Part shown: one piece after another, positions 18,447 to 27,248 of the stretch | Position numbering within the stretch: position 1 is the first letter of the stretch | Layout of the letters: the number at the start of each line of letters is the position of its first letter | Source: Nocardia blacklockiae | GTDB lineage: Bacteria; Actinomycetota; Actinomycetes; Mycobacteriales; Mycobacteriaceae | Length of the DNA: 64,000 nucleotides | Assembly (NCBI RefSeq): GCF_015477355.1 | Contig: NZ_JADLRJ010000008.1 | Span: forward strand, 310,001-374,000 | Reading direction: 5' to 3' | The notes under the pieces: generated by a model | What the model was told of the DNA's origin: nothing | The model's input: the letters and a program-made list of their open reading frames with translations, nothing else | Databases searched by the model: none | Made by a program: the position numbers and the translations under genes

Positions 18447-18764
18447 TCACCAGCAGAAGCGCACCGGATGGGCGAACATCGCCGCGACCACGACCAGGTC
18501 GATCACCACCGCCGCCCACGCCGCCGGCACCACCCAGCGAGACCGGAACACGAACGCGCAGACCGCGAACGGCAGCGTCCAGACCGCGAGGGTGGCGATG
18601 ACCCACCACCCGCCGGTCATGTCCACTCTGGCGGTCGTGTCCCCGCAGCGGGTGTCGGCCGCCGCCCACAGCCCGATCGCCACGCTCCACGCCGCCGCGG
18701 CCGTCCATGCGATCGCCGCGGCGGCGGCAGCCAGCCGGGGAATGTGCCGATGCACGGTCCTCAT
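18447..18764 (-). CDS. Small hypothetical membrane protein
   Basis: The 105-residue protein has three likely transmembrane helices: an Ala/Trp-rich one at about 10-33, WWVIATLAVWTLPFAVCAFV in the middle, and VVPAAWAAVVIDLVVVAAMF near the end. I recognise no family. Two Cys flank the first loop and one lies near the C-terminus. It is transcribed leftwards, 68 bp after the sulfatase stop and 302 bp before narG, so it could share a transcript with the sulfatase. Confidence 0.6.
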   Translation of the reverse strand: MRTVHRHIPRLAAAAAAIAWTAAAAWSVAIGLWAAADTRCGDTTARVDMTGGWWVIATLAVWTLPFAVCAFVFRSRWVVPAAWAAVVIDLVVVAAMFAHPVRFCW

Positions 18765-18832
18765 CCTGCATCGGCGGTCACCCGGCCGGGGCGGTTTCGG
18801 CGGAGACGGGGGCGGTCGGTTCGGGAGCGGGG

Positions 18833-21130
18833 CTATTCGGCGACGAGTTCGGCCTCGGCCTCCACCGCGCGCACGGTGCGCTCGGGGACGCGGAGCGCGC
18901 CCGGGGTGTAGGTGATCGCGCGCAAATCACCGGTGTATCGGAAGGGCCCGCGGCGTTCGCGCAGCTCCCAGGCGACCGGACCGCGGGCGTCCACACCGAC
19001 GGAGATGCCGGTCCACGGGGACATTCCCACCAGCTGGACCTGGTCCGGCAGGTGACTCACCGGCGTGCCGTCGACGCTGAGGGTGAAGTCCCAGCGCAGC
19101 CTGGGACGGACCCGCGCGGCGAGCTCGATCTCGCGCGCGCCCGCGGGCAGCGGCGTCGCCACCTCGGCGTAGCGGCCGTAGGCGTTGTACCCGAACACGA
19201 CCCGGCCGTCCTCGACATACAGCAGGTAACCGCCCTGCGGATCGCCGTGCGCCACCAGCACGCCCTCGTCGCCGTCGGCGTAACCGGCCAGCTCCGCCGT
19301 GACGGTGAAATCGCGATAGGCGATCAGCCGTTGCGAGCGGTACCGCTCCAGCGTCGGGGTGCCGGGCAGCAGGCGCAGCGGCTCGGACAGCCGCGCCTCC
19401 TCGGGCCTGCGACGAGCCAGGTCCGCGCGGGTCAACAGCGGGAAGACCGTGTTGTGCCAGGCCGCGTCGTCCCAAGCACGGGCCAGCTCGGCCACCTTGT
19501 CGGGGAGTTCGCTTGCCACGTCGTGCAATTCGGTGGGATCGGTGCGCACGTCGAACAGCTGCCAGCGCGGGTCGTCGATATCCGTGCCGGGTTCGTGCAG
19601 CGCGAGCAGCTTCCAGCCGTCGCGGTAGAAGCCGCGGTGCCCGGTCATCTCCGAATACTGTTCGACGTGCGCGGAGACCGTCTGCGGGTCGCGCAGCAGC
19701 GCGACCGCCGAGACGCCGTCGAACTCCTTGGCGGGCAAGCCGTTCCGCACGCTCGGCCGGTGCAGTCCGGCCAGCTCCAACAGCGTCGGGGCGAGATCGG
19801 TCACATAGGCGTATTCGCGGCGGACCTCGTTGGCGGGCAGACCTTTCGGCCACGACACCAGGAACGGCACCCGGACGCCACCGGCGAACGTCTGGCCTTT
19901 GTAGAACCGGAACGGCGTGTTCGAGGCCTGTCCCCAGCCGCGCGGATAGTGCACACCCAGCCGTGCCGTGCCGATCAGCTCCTCGTCGTGCGGCACGTCG
20001 CCGACCCAGTCCGGATCGTCGACGTGCGCGAATTCCGCCAGGTAGCTGCGGGTTCCGACGGGTCCGCCCTCGGCGGTGCCGCCGTTGTCGGAGGTGAAGA
20101 CCACGATGGTGTCGTCCAATTCGCCCAGCCGGTCGACCGTGTCGAGCAGTCTGCCCAGGTTCTGGTCGATGTTGTCGACCATCGCCGCGTACACCTCCAT
20201 GTAGCGGGCGAAGCGCCGCTGCTGGTCGGCGGGTAGCGAATCCCACTCCTGCGCTTCGTATCCCGGCTCGGTGTTGCGCGCCTTCTGCTGTGTCCCCGCG
20301 GGGAACAGGCCCTGGGCCAGTTGCGCGGCGAAACGGCTGTGCCGCAGCCGGTCCCAGCCCGCGGCGTAGCGTCCGCGGTACTTCTCGAGGTCGATCCGCT
20401 TGGCCTGCAACGGACCGTGCATCGCGACGTGGGCGAAGTACAGGAAGAACGGCTTCGTCGCGTCGTGGGCGCGCAGATCCTTCAGATACGAGATCGCCTT
20501 GTCGGTGAGATCGTCGGTGACGTAGTAGTCGTCGGGGTAGGTCTCGACGTCGACCACCGAACTGTCGGAGACGATCTGATTCGGGTGGAAGAAGGAGTTG
20601 AAGCCCTCCAGCGAGCCGTAGTAGCGGTCGAAGCCGCGCTGGGTCGGCCACGAATCCCGGTGCGCCGCAGGGTTCATGGTGGCATCGCGCACCAGATGCC
20701 ATTTGCCGACCGCGTAGGTGGCGTAGCCGTTCGCGCGCAGGATCTCCGGCAGCGTGAGTACGTCGTCGGCCAGCTCCAGGCGCAGTCCCGGATAGCCCGG
20801 GTCGGCGTTGGCCACGAACCCGAAGCCCGCGCGATGCGGATTGAGGCCGGTGAGCAGCGCCGCCCGCGACGGCGAGCACAGCGGCGTGGTGTGATAGTTG
20901 GTGAGCCGGATGCCGCGCGCGGCCAGGCGGTCCAGCGTCGGCGTCTCGATCTCGGAGCCGAACGGGCCGATATCGCTGAAACCCATGTCGTCGACGAGCA
21001 CCACGATGATGTTCGGGGCCTGCGCGGGCGCGGCGGGCGGGTAGTCCCAGTGCGGGCTGGAGTCGGCCGTGGTCCGGCCGATCGTGCCGGTGAAGTTCTC
21101 GTAGCCGCGGGCGTGGTCAGGCACAGACAT
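18833..21130 (-). CDS. Arylsulfatase (type I, formylglycine-dependent)
   Basis: This 765-residue sulfatase hydrolyses sulfate esters. The signature C85-S-P-S-R is present in LCSPSRAALLTG, so C85 should be oxidised to formylglycine by a separate enzyme not found in this window. Metal ligands appear in VVLVDDMGFSDIG (N-terminal Asp pair) and VVFTSDNGGTAEGG. The last roughly 200 residues form a beta-rich extension. No signal peptide is evident, so it probably acts in the cytoplasm on imported esters. ATG 21130 begins the conserved GYENFTGTIG start typical of large actinobacterial arylsulfatases; the frame upstream is Arg-rich and unlike it. The gene is divergent from an ABC importer operon, 149 bp apart. 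Confidence 0.9.
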   Translation of the reverse strand: MSVPDHARGYENFTGTIGRTTADSSPHWDYPPAAPAQAPNIIVVLVDDMGFSDIGPFGSEIETPTLDRLAARGIRLTNYHTTPLCSPSRAALLTGLNPHRAGFGFVANADPGYPGLRLELADDVLTLPEILRANGYATYAVGKWHLVRDATMNPAAHRDSWPTQRGFDRYYGSLEGFNSFFHPNQIVSDSSVVDVETYPDDYYVTDDLTDKAISYLKDLRAHDATKPFFLYFAHVAMHGPLQAKRIDLEKYRGRYAAGWDRLRHSRFAAQLAQGLFPAGTQQKARNTEPGYEAQEWDSLPADQQRRFARYMEVYAAMVDNIDQNLGRLLDTVDRLGELDDTIVVFTSDNGGTAEGGPVGTRSYLAEFAHVDDPDWVGDVPHDEELIGTARLGVHYPRGWGQASNTPFRFYKGQTFAGGVRVPFLVSWPKGLPANEVRREYAYVTDLAPTLLELAGLHRPSVRNGLPAKEFDGVSAVALLRDPQTVSAHVEQYSEMTGHRGFYRDGWKLLALHEPGTDIDDPRWQLFDVRTDPTELHDVASELPDKVAELARAWDDAAWHNTVFPLLTRADLARRRPEEARLSEPLRLLPGTPTLERYRSQRLIAYRDFTVTAELAGYADGDEGVLVAHGDPQGGYLLYVEDGRVVFGYNAYGRYAEVATPLPAGAREIELAARVRPRLRWDFTLSVDGTPVSHLPDQVQLVGMSPWTGISVGVDARGPVAWELRERRGPFRYTGDLRAITYTPGALRVPERTVRAVEAEAELVAE

Positions 21131-21279
21131 CGCTCCAGCGAAGCCCGGCGGCGGAGGTGTTCGCCAGGGTTTCACGCAGGGTGCGCGCAACCGGTGCCGC
21201 CACCTGGCGCGCTGATTACCGTAACCGCCATGCACATCAGTCGACGCCGCGCGCCCCGACACGGAACGGGCGACCCGTC

Positions 21280-22869
21280 GTGCTGAGTTCTCCCTCCGGC
21301 GTCCTGGGGCGCCGCACTTTCCTGCGCGGGGCGGGCGCCGCCGTGCTCGCCGCGGCCGCCGGCGGCGCCCTGGCATCCTGCACCTCGGCGGTGCGCGAAC
21401 TCGACGCCACGGGCGACGACGCCACCCCGGTGCGCGGCGGCACGTTGAAGATCGGCACGCCGTGGGACATCGTCCCCGCCAACATCCTCACCAACACCGC
21501 GACCACGCCCATGCTGATCGGCCTGGTGTACGAGTCGCTGATCCGCTACCCGAACGATCGGCTGGAACCGCAACCGCTGCTGGCGAAGTCGTGGACCCTG
21601 GCGCCCGACGGCTTGTCGCTGGCGCTGGAGCTGCGCGACGACGTCACCTTCCACAGCGGGCGGCCGTTCACCTCCGCCGATGTCGAATTCGCGCTGCGCA
21701 CCTACGCCGACCCGAAATGGTCGGCGCAGCTGAAGAGTACGGCCGCGGCCGTCACCGAGTACGACACCAGCGCGCCGCACCGCATCGTGCTGCGGTTCGC
21801 GCATCCGCTGGGCAACATCTTCGACCTGCTGGACACCGTGCCGATCCTGGACCGGGAGAGCATCGGCCGGCTCGCCACCGGCGAGGCGTTCATCGGCACC
21901 GGGCCGTTCCGGTTCGTCGATCGAATTCCCAACAGCCGCTTGGTGTTCGAACGCAACGAGCACTACTGGGTGCCGGAGCGGCCCTATCTGGACCGGGTGC
22001 AGCTGTCGGTCATCCCGGACAGCCAGGCGCAGCTCAACGCGCTGCGGTCGGGCCAGATCGGGCTCGCGCACGGGCTCAACCCCCGCGACATCGAAAACCT
22101 CGCCGCGCGACCGGGTTTCAAGTCCATCACCTACGACGGCGCCGAGTTGCAGATGTATGTCGGTGTGAACGTGCAGAATCCGGCGCTGGCCGACGTGCGG
22201 CTGCGGCAGGCGATCGCCTACGCCCTCGACCGCGACCGCATCATCACCGAGGTGTTCCGCGGGGCGGGATATCCGCTGAACGTGCCGTGGCCGCGCAACT
22301 CGCCCGCCTACGACGAGGCACGCAACACCCGTTATGCCCGTGACCTCGGCAAGGCCCGGGAGCTGCTGGCGCAGGTGGGGAAGCCGCCGGTGATTCCGTT
22401 GTCCTACAACACCAGTACGCCCTCGCACGCGGCGACCGCGCAGATCGTGCAGGCGAATCTCGCCGAAGCCGGCATCGAGGTGACCCTCGACCCGAACGAC
22501 GACGGCACCGCGGTGAAGAAGCTGATCGGCGGCCAGTATCCGGGCCTGTGGGTCACCGACCACTCGTGGGCGCAGTTCGTGCCCTCCACGCTGACCGTCA
22601 GCGCCTACCCGTTCAACGCGCGCAAGAACGCCTCGCACTACGAATCGCCCGCCTACCTCGCGGCCGCCGACGCCGCCTGGCGGCGCACCGGGAGCACGGA
22701 CGGCGCGGCGGTCGCCGCGTACCGGGCCGTCAGCGACCAACTGCTCGAGGGACTGTTCCTGATCGAGATCGGGGTCCGGTTCAACCAGGCGGCGGCGTCC
22801 AAGCGGGTGCACGGGGTGGCGTGGACCAAACGCCGCGAGACCCTGCTCACGGAGGCCTTCTTGTCGTGA
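21280..22869 (+). CDS. ABC transporter substrate-binding lipoprotein (family 5, Tat-type signal)
   Basis: The 529-residue solute-binding protein belongs to the oligopeptide/nickel/opine class. The N-terminus has a twin-arginine GRRTFLRG followed by a hydrophobic run and the lipobox LASC, so it should be Tat-exported and lipid-anchored outside the membrane. Family motifs include LLAKSWTLAPDGLSLALELR, GTGPFRFV, and VRLRQAIAYALDRDRI. The GTG at 21280 best fits the signal peptide; no strong ribosome-binding site decides it. Its stop overlaps the first permease gene. The neighbouring sulfatase suggests sulfate esters or sulfated peptides as cargo, which is inference. Confidence 0.87.
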   Translation: MLSSPSGVLGRRTFLRGAGAAVLAAAAGGALASCTSAVRELDATGDDATPVRGGTLKIGTPWDIVPANILTNTATTPMLIGLVYESLIRYPNDRLEPQPLLAKSWTLAPDGLSLALELRDDVTFHSGRPFTSADVEFALRTYADPKWSAQLKSTAAAVTEYDTSAPHRIVLRFAHPLGNIFDLLDTVPILDRESIGRLATGEAFIGTGPFRFVDRIPNSRLVFERNEHYWVPERPYLDRVQLSVIPDSQAQLNALRSGQIGLAHGLNPRDIENLAARPGFKSITYDGAELQMYVGVNVQNPALADVRLRQAIAYALDRDRIITEVFRGAGYPLNVPWPRNSPAYDEARNTRYARDLGKARELLAQVGKPPVIPLSYNTSTPSHAATAQIVQANLAEAGIEVTLDPNDDGTAVKKLIGGQYPGLWVTDHSWAQFVPSTLTVSAYPFNARKNASHYESPAYLAAADAAWRRTGSTDGAAVAAYRAVSDQLLEGLFLIEIGVRFNQAAASKRVHGVAWTKRRETLLTEAFLS

Positions 22870-23825
22870 CCCGATATCTGTTGCGCCGCTTGCCTTCCGC
22901 GGTCCTGGTGCTGTTCCTGGCGTCGGTGCTGATCTTCCTGCTCATGCGCCTGGTGCCGGGTGATCCCGCGACGACCCTGGCCGGACCCGACGCGACACCG
23001 CAGACCGTCGAGGCGATCCGGCATCAGCTCGGCCTGGACCGCTCGATTCCGGCGCAGTACCTGAGCTGGCTCGGCGGCCTGGTGACCCTCGACCTCGGCC
23101 GGTCCTATGTGCTGGGCGGGCAGATCTCCGAACTGGTTTCGGAGGGCCTGACGAATACGTTGGTGCTGACGGCGGCCGCGCTGCTGCTCGCGGTCGCGGT
23201 GAGCTCGAGTCTGGGTGTGGCGGCGGTGGTCCGGCCGAACCGGTGGCTGAACGCGGTGATCGCGGCGGCCAACACGGTGGCCGTGGCGCTGCCCACCTTC
23301 GTCACCGGTGTGCTGCTGGCGCTGGTGTTCGCGGTCGTGATTCCGGTACTGCCCGCGGGCGGGGTGCCGCCGAACGGGTTCGTCGCGCGGCCGGACATCG
23401 CCGTGCAGTATCTGGTGCTGCCCGCGGTGTGCCTGGCGTTGCCGGTGGGCGCGGCGCTGACCCGGTTCCTCACCGAGGCGCTGCGCACCGAACTCGGCAA
23501 GCCCTACGTGCTGACCGCGCGGTCGCAGGGAATCTCGCAGTGGCAGATCGTCACTCGCGGCGCGCTGCGCAACGCGCTGCCCGCGATGCTGACCGCGCTG
23601 GGCATCCAGACCGGCCACCTGCTCGGCGGAGCGGTCCTGGTCGAGGCCATCTTCGCCTGGCCGGGCATCGGTCAGCTGATCGAGCAGGGCATCAACCGGC
23701 GCGACTACCCGGTCGTGCAGGTGCTGCTGTTGCTGTCGGTGACCGTCTTCGTGGCGCTGCAACTGCTCACCGACGTCGTGCACGCGTGGCTGGATCCGCG
23801 GATCCGGATCGGCGGTCGATCATGA
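22866..23825 (+). CDS. ABC transporter permease (DppB-like)
   Basis: The 319-residue inner-membrane permease has six helices. It starts TRYLLRRLPSAVLVLFLAS, followed by the family hallmark RLVPGDPA and, near the end, the ATPase-contacting loop with LTARSQGISQWQIVTRGALR and EAIFAWPGIGQL. The GTG start overlaps the lipoprotein stop (GTGA), showing tight coupling. It forms the translocation pore together with the next gene product. Confidence 0.92.
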   Translation: MTRYLLRRLPSAVLVLFLASVLIFLLMRLVPGDPATTLAGPDATPQTVEAIRHQLGLDRSIPAQYLSWLGGLVTLDLGRSYVLGGQISELVSEGLTNTLVLTAAALLLAVAVSSSLGVAAVVRPNRWLNAVIAAANTVAVALPTFVTGVLLALVFAVVIPVLPAGGVPPNGFVARPDIAVQYLVLPAVCLALPVGAALTRFLTEALRTELGKPYVLTARSQGISQWQIVTRGALRNALPAMLTALGIQTGHLLGGAVLVEAIFAWPGIGQLIEQGINRRDYPVVQVLLLLSVTVFVALQLLTDVVHAWLDPRIRIGGRS

Positions 23826-24673
23826 CCGAGGTGGTGACCGTCGGCGAGCCCGACACAACCTCCCGAGGCAGGTTCGCCTTGCTGCGCGGCCAAGGGCTGG
23901 CCGGTCTGCTGCTGGTGGGTGTGATCGTGCTGGCGGGGCTGTTCGCCGGCTTGCTGAGCCGGCAGGATCCCGTCACGCAGATCACCGGCGCGAACCTGCT
24001 GACACCCACCGCGGAGCATTGGCTCGGCACCGACGAACTCAATCGGGACGTGTTCGCGCGGGTGCTGCACGGCTTGCGCGTGGATCTGCTGATCGTGTTC
24101 GTGGCGGTGCCGCTCGCGGCCGTGCTGGGATCGGCGATCGGCTTGCTGGCGGGCGTGAATCCGTTGGTGGACACCGTGGCTCAACGCGTCTTCGATGTCG
24201 TGCTCGCCTTTCCCGCGCTCATTCTCGCCATCGCGCTGGCGGCGATCACCGGGCCCGGGGCGCACGCGGTGATCATCGTGATCGTCGCCGCCGAGGTGCC
24301 GGTGTTCGGGCGGCAGATCCGCACCGCGATCCTGCGAGTGCGCGAGCAGGCCTTCGTCGAGGCCGCCGAGGTGATCGGCGCGGGCACCTGGTGGACCGTC
24401 CGGAAACACGTGCTGCCCAACGTGTCCGAGCCGTTGGCGGTGCAGCTGGCGCTGTCGATGTCGATCGCCGTGGCCGTGGACGGGGCGATGAGCTTCATCG
24501 GTCTCGGGGTGCGGCCGCCGCAGCCGTCGCTGGGAGCGGTGGTCGCCGAATCGGTGTCGAACATGGACGCGAATCCGGCGATGGCCGTCGGCCCCCTCGT
24601 GGTGGTCGCGGGGCTGACGCTCGGGTTCCTGCTGATCGCCCAGGGACTGGGCCGGGCCAGGAGGATCGGATGA
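23822..24673 (+). CDS. ABC transporter permease (DppC-like)
   Basis: This 283-residue second permease has an N-terminal cytosolic segment of about 25 residues, then six helices. Family markers are HWLGTDELNRDVFARVLHG and the coupling-helix region EAAEVIGAGTWWTVRKHVLP, with ending block GVRPPQPSLGAVV. The ATG overlaps the preceding permease stop by 4 bp, and its own stop overlaps the ATPase start. Confidence 0.92.
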   Translation: MTEVVTVGEPDTTSRGRFALLRGQGLAGLLLVGVIVLAGLFAGLLSRQDPVTQITGANLLTPTAEHWLGTDELNRDVFARVLHGLRVDLLIVFVAVPLAAVLGSAIGLLAGVNPLVDTVAQRVFDVVLAFPALILAIALAAITGPGAHAVIIVIVAAEVPVFGRQIRTAILRVREQAFVEAAEVIGAGTWWTVRKHVLPNVSEPLAVQLALSMSIAVAVDGAMSFIGLGVRPPQPSLGAVVAESVSNMDANPAMAVGPLVVVAGLTLGFLLIAQGLGRARRIG

Positions 24674-26373
24674 GTACCACGGAGACCGCGGAACCGAAAA
24701 GCGCTGTGGTGCTGGAGGTCCGGGACCTGGTGGTCCGGTTCGGGGCGCGCACGGTGGTGGATCGCGTCGGCTTCGGTGTGCGGCGCGGCGAGGTGGTCGC
24801 GCTGGTCGGGGAGTCGGGCTCGGGGAAGTCGCTGACCGCCCGCGCGGCGCTCGGCCTGCTGCCCGACGGGGCGCGCGCGACCGGCTCGATCCGGTTGAAC
24901 GGCACCGAGATCGTCGGCGCGAGCGAGGCACAGCTGCGCGGTGTGCGCGGGACGCGGGCGGCGATGGTGTTCCAGGAGCCGCAGACCGCGCTGAACCCGG
25001 TGCAGAAGATCGGCACGCAGATCGCGCAGGCGCTGCGCGCGCACGGGCCGATCGGCAAGGCCGACGCTCGCGCCCGCGCGGTGGAACTGCTTGCGCTGGT
25101 GGATATTCCGGAGCCCGAGCGACGCGTCGACTGGTATCCGCATCAGCTGTCCGGCGGGCAGAAACAGCGAGTGGTCATCGCGCTGGCGCTCTCGGGCGAC
25201 CCGGATCTGCTCATCGCCGACGAGCCGACCACGGCGCTGGATGTGACGGTGCAGGCCGAGATCCTGGAGCTGCTGCGAGATCTCCAGCGGCGCAAGGGAA
25301 CCGCCGTCCTGTTCATCACGCACAATCTCGGGGTGGTCGCGGAGATCGCCGATCGGGTGGTGGTCCTGCGCGGCGGGCGGGTCGTGGAACAGCAGCCGGT
25401 GCGCGAGCTGTTCGCCGCACCGCGCGAGACATACACGCGCACACTGCTGGCGGCCGTCCCGCTGCTGCCGGAGCTCGGCAGTGCCAGGGCATCCGAGGTG
25501 TCCGCCAGCAGGGCGGCCGAGGACACCGCGACCGCGTCGCGCGAGGTCGAGCTGGGGATCGCCGAGCCGACGCAGTCCGAGCCGGTCGTGCGGCTCGATG
25601 ACGTCACCGTCGTGTATCGGGCCCGCGGCAAGCAGTTCCGGGCCTTGGACCAGGTGTCGCTGTCGGTCGCGCCGCGCGAGGTGATCGGGCTGGTCGGTGA
25701 ATCCGGTTCCGGCAAGAGCACACTCGGCCGCACCGCACTGGGGCTGGTGCCCGCCGCGTCGGGTGAGGTGGTGCTGCAAGGTATTCCGTTGCGGGGGCTG
25801 CGTCCACGGGAGTTGCGCGGGCTGCGCAAGCACGTGGCATTGGTGCACCAGGACGTCACCGCCTCGCTCGATCCGCGGCGCAGCATCGAGGACTCGATCG
25901 GGGAACCGCTGCGGGTGCATCGGGTGGCGAGCGGGTCGCTGCTGCGGGCCAAGGTCGCGCGGTTGCTCGAATCCGTGCGGCTGCCAGACGATTACGCGGG
26001 GCGCCGGCCCGGCGAGCTGTCCGGTGGGCAGCGGCAGCGGGTGGCCCTGGCGCGGGCGCTCGCGCTGGCGCCGCGGCTGCTGGTGGCGGACGAACCCACC
26101 AGCGCCCTGGACGTCTCCGTGCAGGCGCAGGTTCTCGAACTGTTCGCGGACCTGCGCGCCGAGTACGGGTTCGCCTGCCTGTTCATCAGCCACGATCTGG
26201 CGGTCGTGCATCAGGTCGCCGACCGGGTGGTGGTGCTGCGGGCCGGATCGGTCGTCGAAACCGGAACGCCCGCAGAGGTTTTCGGGCGGCCGCGCGAGGA
26301 GTACACGCGCCGGTTGCTGGCCGCGGTGCCCGTGCCCGATCCCGCCCGCGAGCCGCTGGCGCTCGGCGCCTGA
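24670..26373 (+). CDS. Fused double ATPase of the oligopeptide-type ABC importer (DppD-DppF)
   Basis: This 567-residue protein contains two complete nucleotide-binding domains in one chain. The first (about 15-265) has ALVGESGSGKSLTAR, LSGGQKQRVVIALAL and DLLIADEPTTALD. The second (about 310-560) has GLVGESGSGKSTLGR, LSGGQRQRVALARAL and LLVADEPTSALD. A linker of about 45 residues joins them. Such fusions replace separate DppD and DppF subunits. The start overlaps the second permease stop by 4 bp, completing a four-gene operon. Confidence 0.93.
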   Translation: MSTTETAEPKSAVVLEVRDLVVRFGARTVVDRVGFGVRRGEVVALVGESGSGKSLTARAALGLLPDGARATGSIRLNGTEIVGASEAQLRGVRGTRAAMVFQEPQTALNPVQKIGTQIAQALRAHGPIGKADARARAVELLALVDIPEPERRVDWYPHQLSGGQKQRVVIALALSGDPDLLIADEPTTALDVTVQAEILELLRDLQRRKGTAVLFITHNLGVVAEIADRVVVLRGGRVVEQQPVRELFAAPRETYTRTLLAAVPLLPELGSARASEVSASRAAEDTATASREVELGIAEPTQSEPVVRLDDVTVVYRARGKQFRALDQVSLSVAPREVIGLVGESGSGKSTLGRTALGLVPAASGEVVLQGIPLRGLRPRELRGLRKHVALVHQDVTASLDPRRSIEDSIGEPLRVHRVASGSLLRAKVARLLESVRLPDDYAGRRPGELSGGQRQRVALARALALAPRLLVADEPTSALDVSVQAQVLELFADLRAEYGFACLFISHDLAVVHQVADRVVVLRAGSVVETGTPAEVFGRPREEYTRRLLAAVPVPDPAREPLALGA

Positions 26374-26376
26374 GCG

Positions 26377-26850
26377 TCAGCGCCGGAATACGACCCACCG
26401 CATGGCGCAGTACATGTAGACCGCCTCGCACGCGCCCGCCGCGACTCGGGCCACGTGGTACTCGACACCGACCGCGCTCAACACGCTGGACACGCCGAGG
26501 ATGAAGGCCAGGTAGTTCACCACGATGACCACCACGTACACCGTGATCTGCGGCCCGACCGCCGCGTGCGAGCGAAAGTTCAGCGTCCGGTTGGCCAGGT
26601 AACTCAATCCGAACGCGCAGGCGTAGCCGACGGTCACCGCCACCGGCAGGGCCACGCCCCACCAACTGTGCAGCACCGTCAGCAGAATCAGATCGATCGC
26701 GAACGTACACCCGTTGATCAGCGCGAACCCCAGAAATGTCGCAGGCACCAGCGCGCCCAGCCCCCACGGCAGCCGCCGCACCACCCCCGCACACCACCGC
26801 GGAAACCACTCGGCCCGCCCCGCCGCCTCCGTACTCGTATCGACCCGCAC
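26377..26850 (-). CDS. GtrA-like membrane protein
   Basis: The 157-residue protein has four transmembrane helices and the GtrA hallmark AFGLSYLANRTLNFRS between helices 2 and 3. GtrA-family proteins are thought to flip lipid-linked sugars or assist arabinogalactan and teichoic-acid glycosylation in actinobacteria. The role here is not shown. It converges on the ABC operon with 3 bp between stops. Confidence 0.82.
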   Translation of the reverse strand: MRVDTSTEAAGRAEWFPRWCAGVVRRLPWGLGALVPATFLGFALINGCTFAIDLILLTVLHSWWGVALPVAVTVGYACAFGLSYLANRTLNFRSHAAVGPQITVYVVVIVVNYLAFILGVSSVLSAVGVEYHVARVAAGACEAVYMYCAMRWVVFRR

Positions 26851-27248
26851 CCCGCCACGCTCCCACCACCAGATGTCGAGCAGGTGATCAGCGGGTTATC
26901 CGCGCCCCGCGCCATCCGGGCACTCGCGCCGCAGCATCGCGCGAGGACGCCGTTCGGGATCCGAGGGCCTGCGGCTGCTGACCGCCGAGGCCTTCCTCGA
27001 GCGCCTGACCTGCGCTGGCGTGCGTCCCGGCGATGTCGACGACGTCGTGAAGTGGTCGACGATTCCGATGGACGCGGTTCCCGGCGTCCTCGCCCCGGAA
27101 ACGCCGTGGGTGGACGTCTCACATCGGCACCGCCGGGCGTTCGCCCTCGGGGCCGTCCGGACCCGGTGGCGCGGAATCTCGGGACACGGTGATGCGGAAC
27201 CTCCGGCACGGTGGCGGGGAACCGTGGGTGCGGTGGGTGGAGCCTGGT
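26851..27248 (+). other. Intergenic stretch with a possible gene remnant
   Basis: No convincing gene is present. One plus-strand frame from about 26888 to 27200 reads like ordinary protein, including the stretch LRLLTAEAFLERLTCAG and then GVRPGDVDDVVKW. It lacks a plausible start, is preceded by a stop at 26885, and decays into Gly/Arg-rich translation over the end of the molybdenum-cofactor gene. It may be the relic of a broken gene. I do not recognise the family. Confidence 0.3.
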
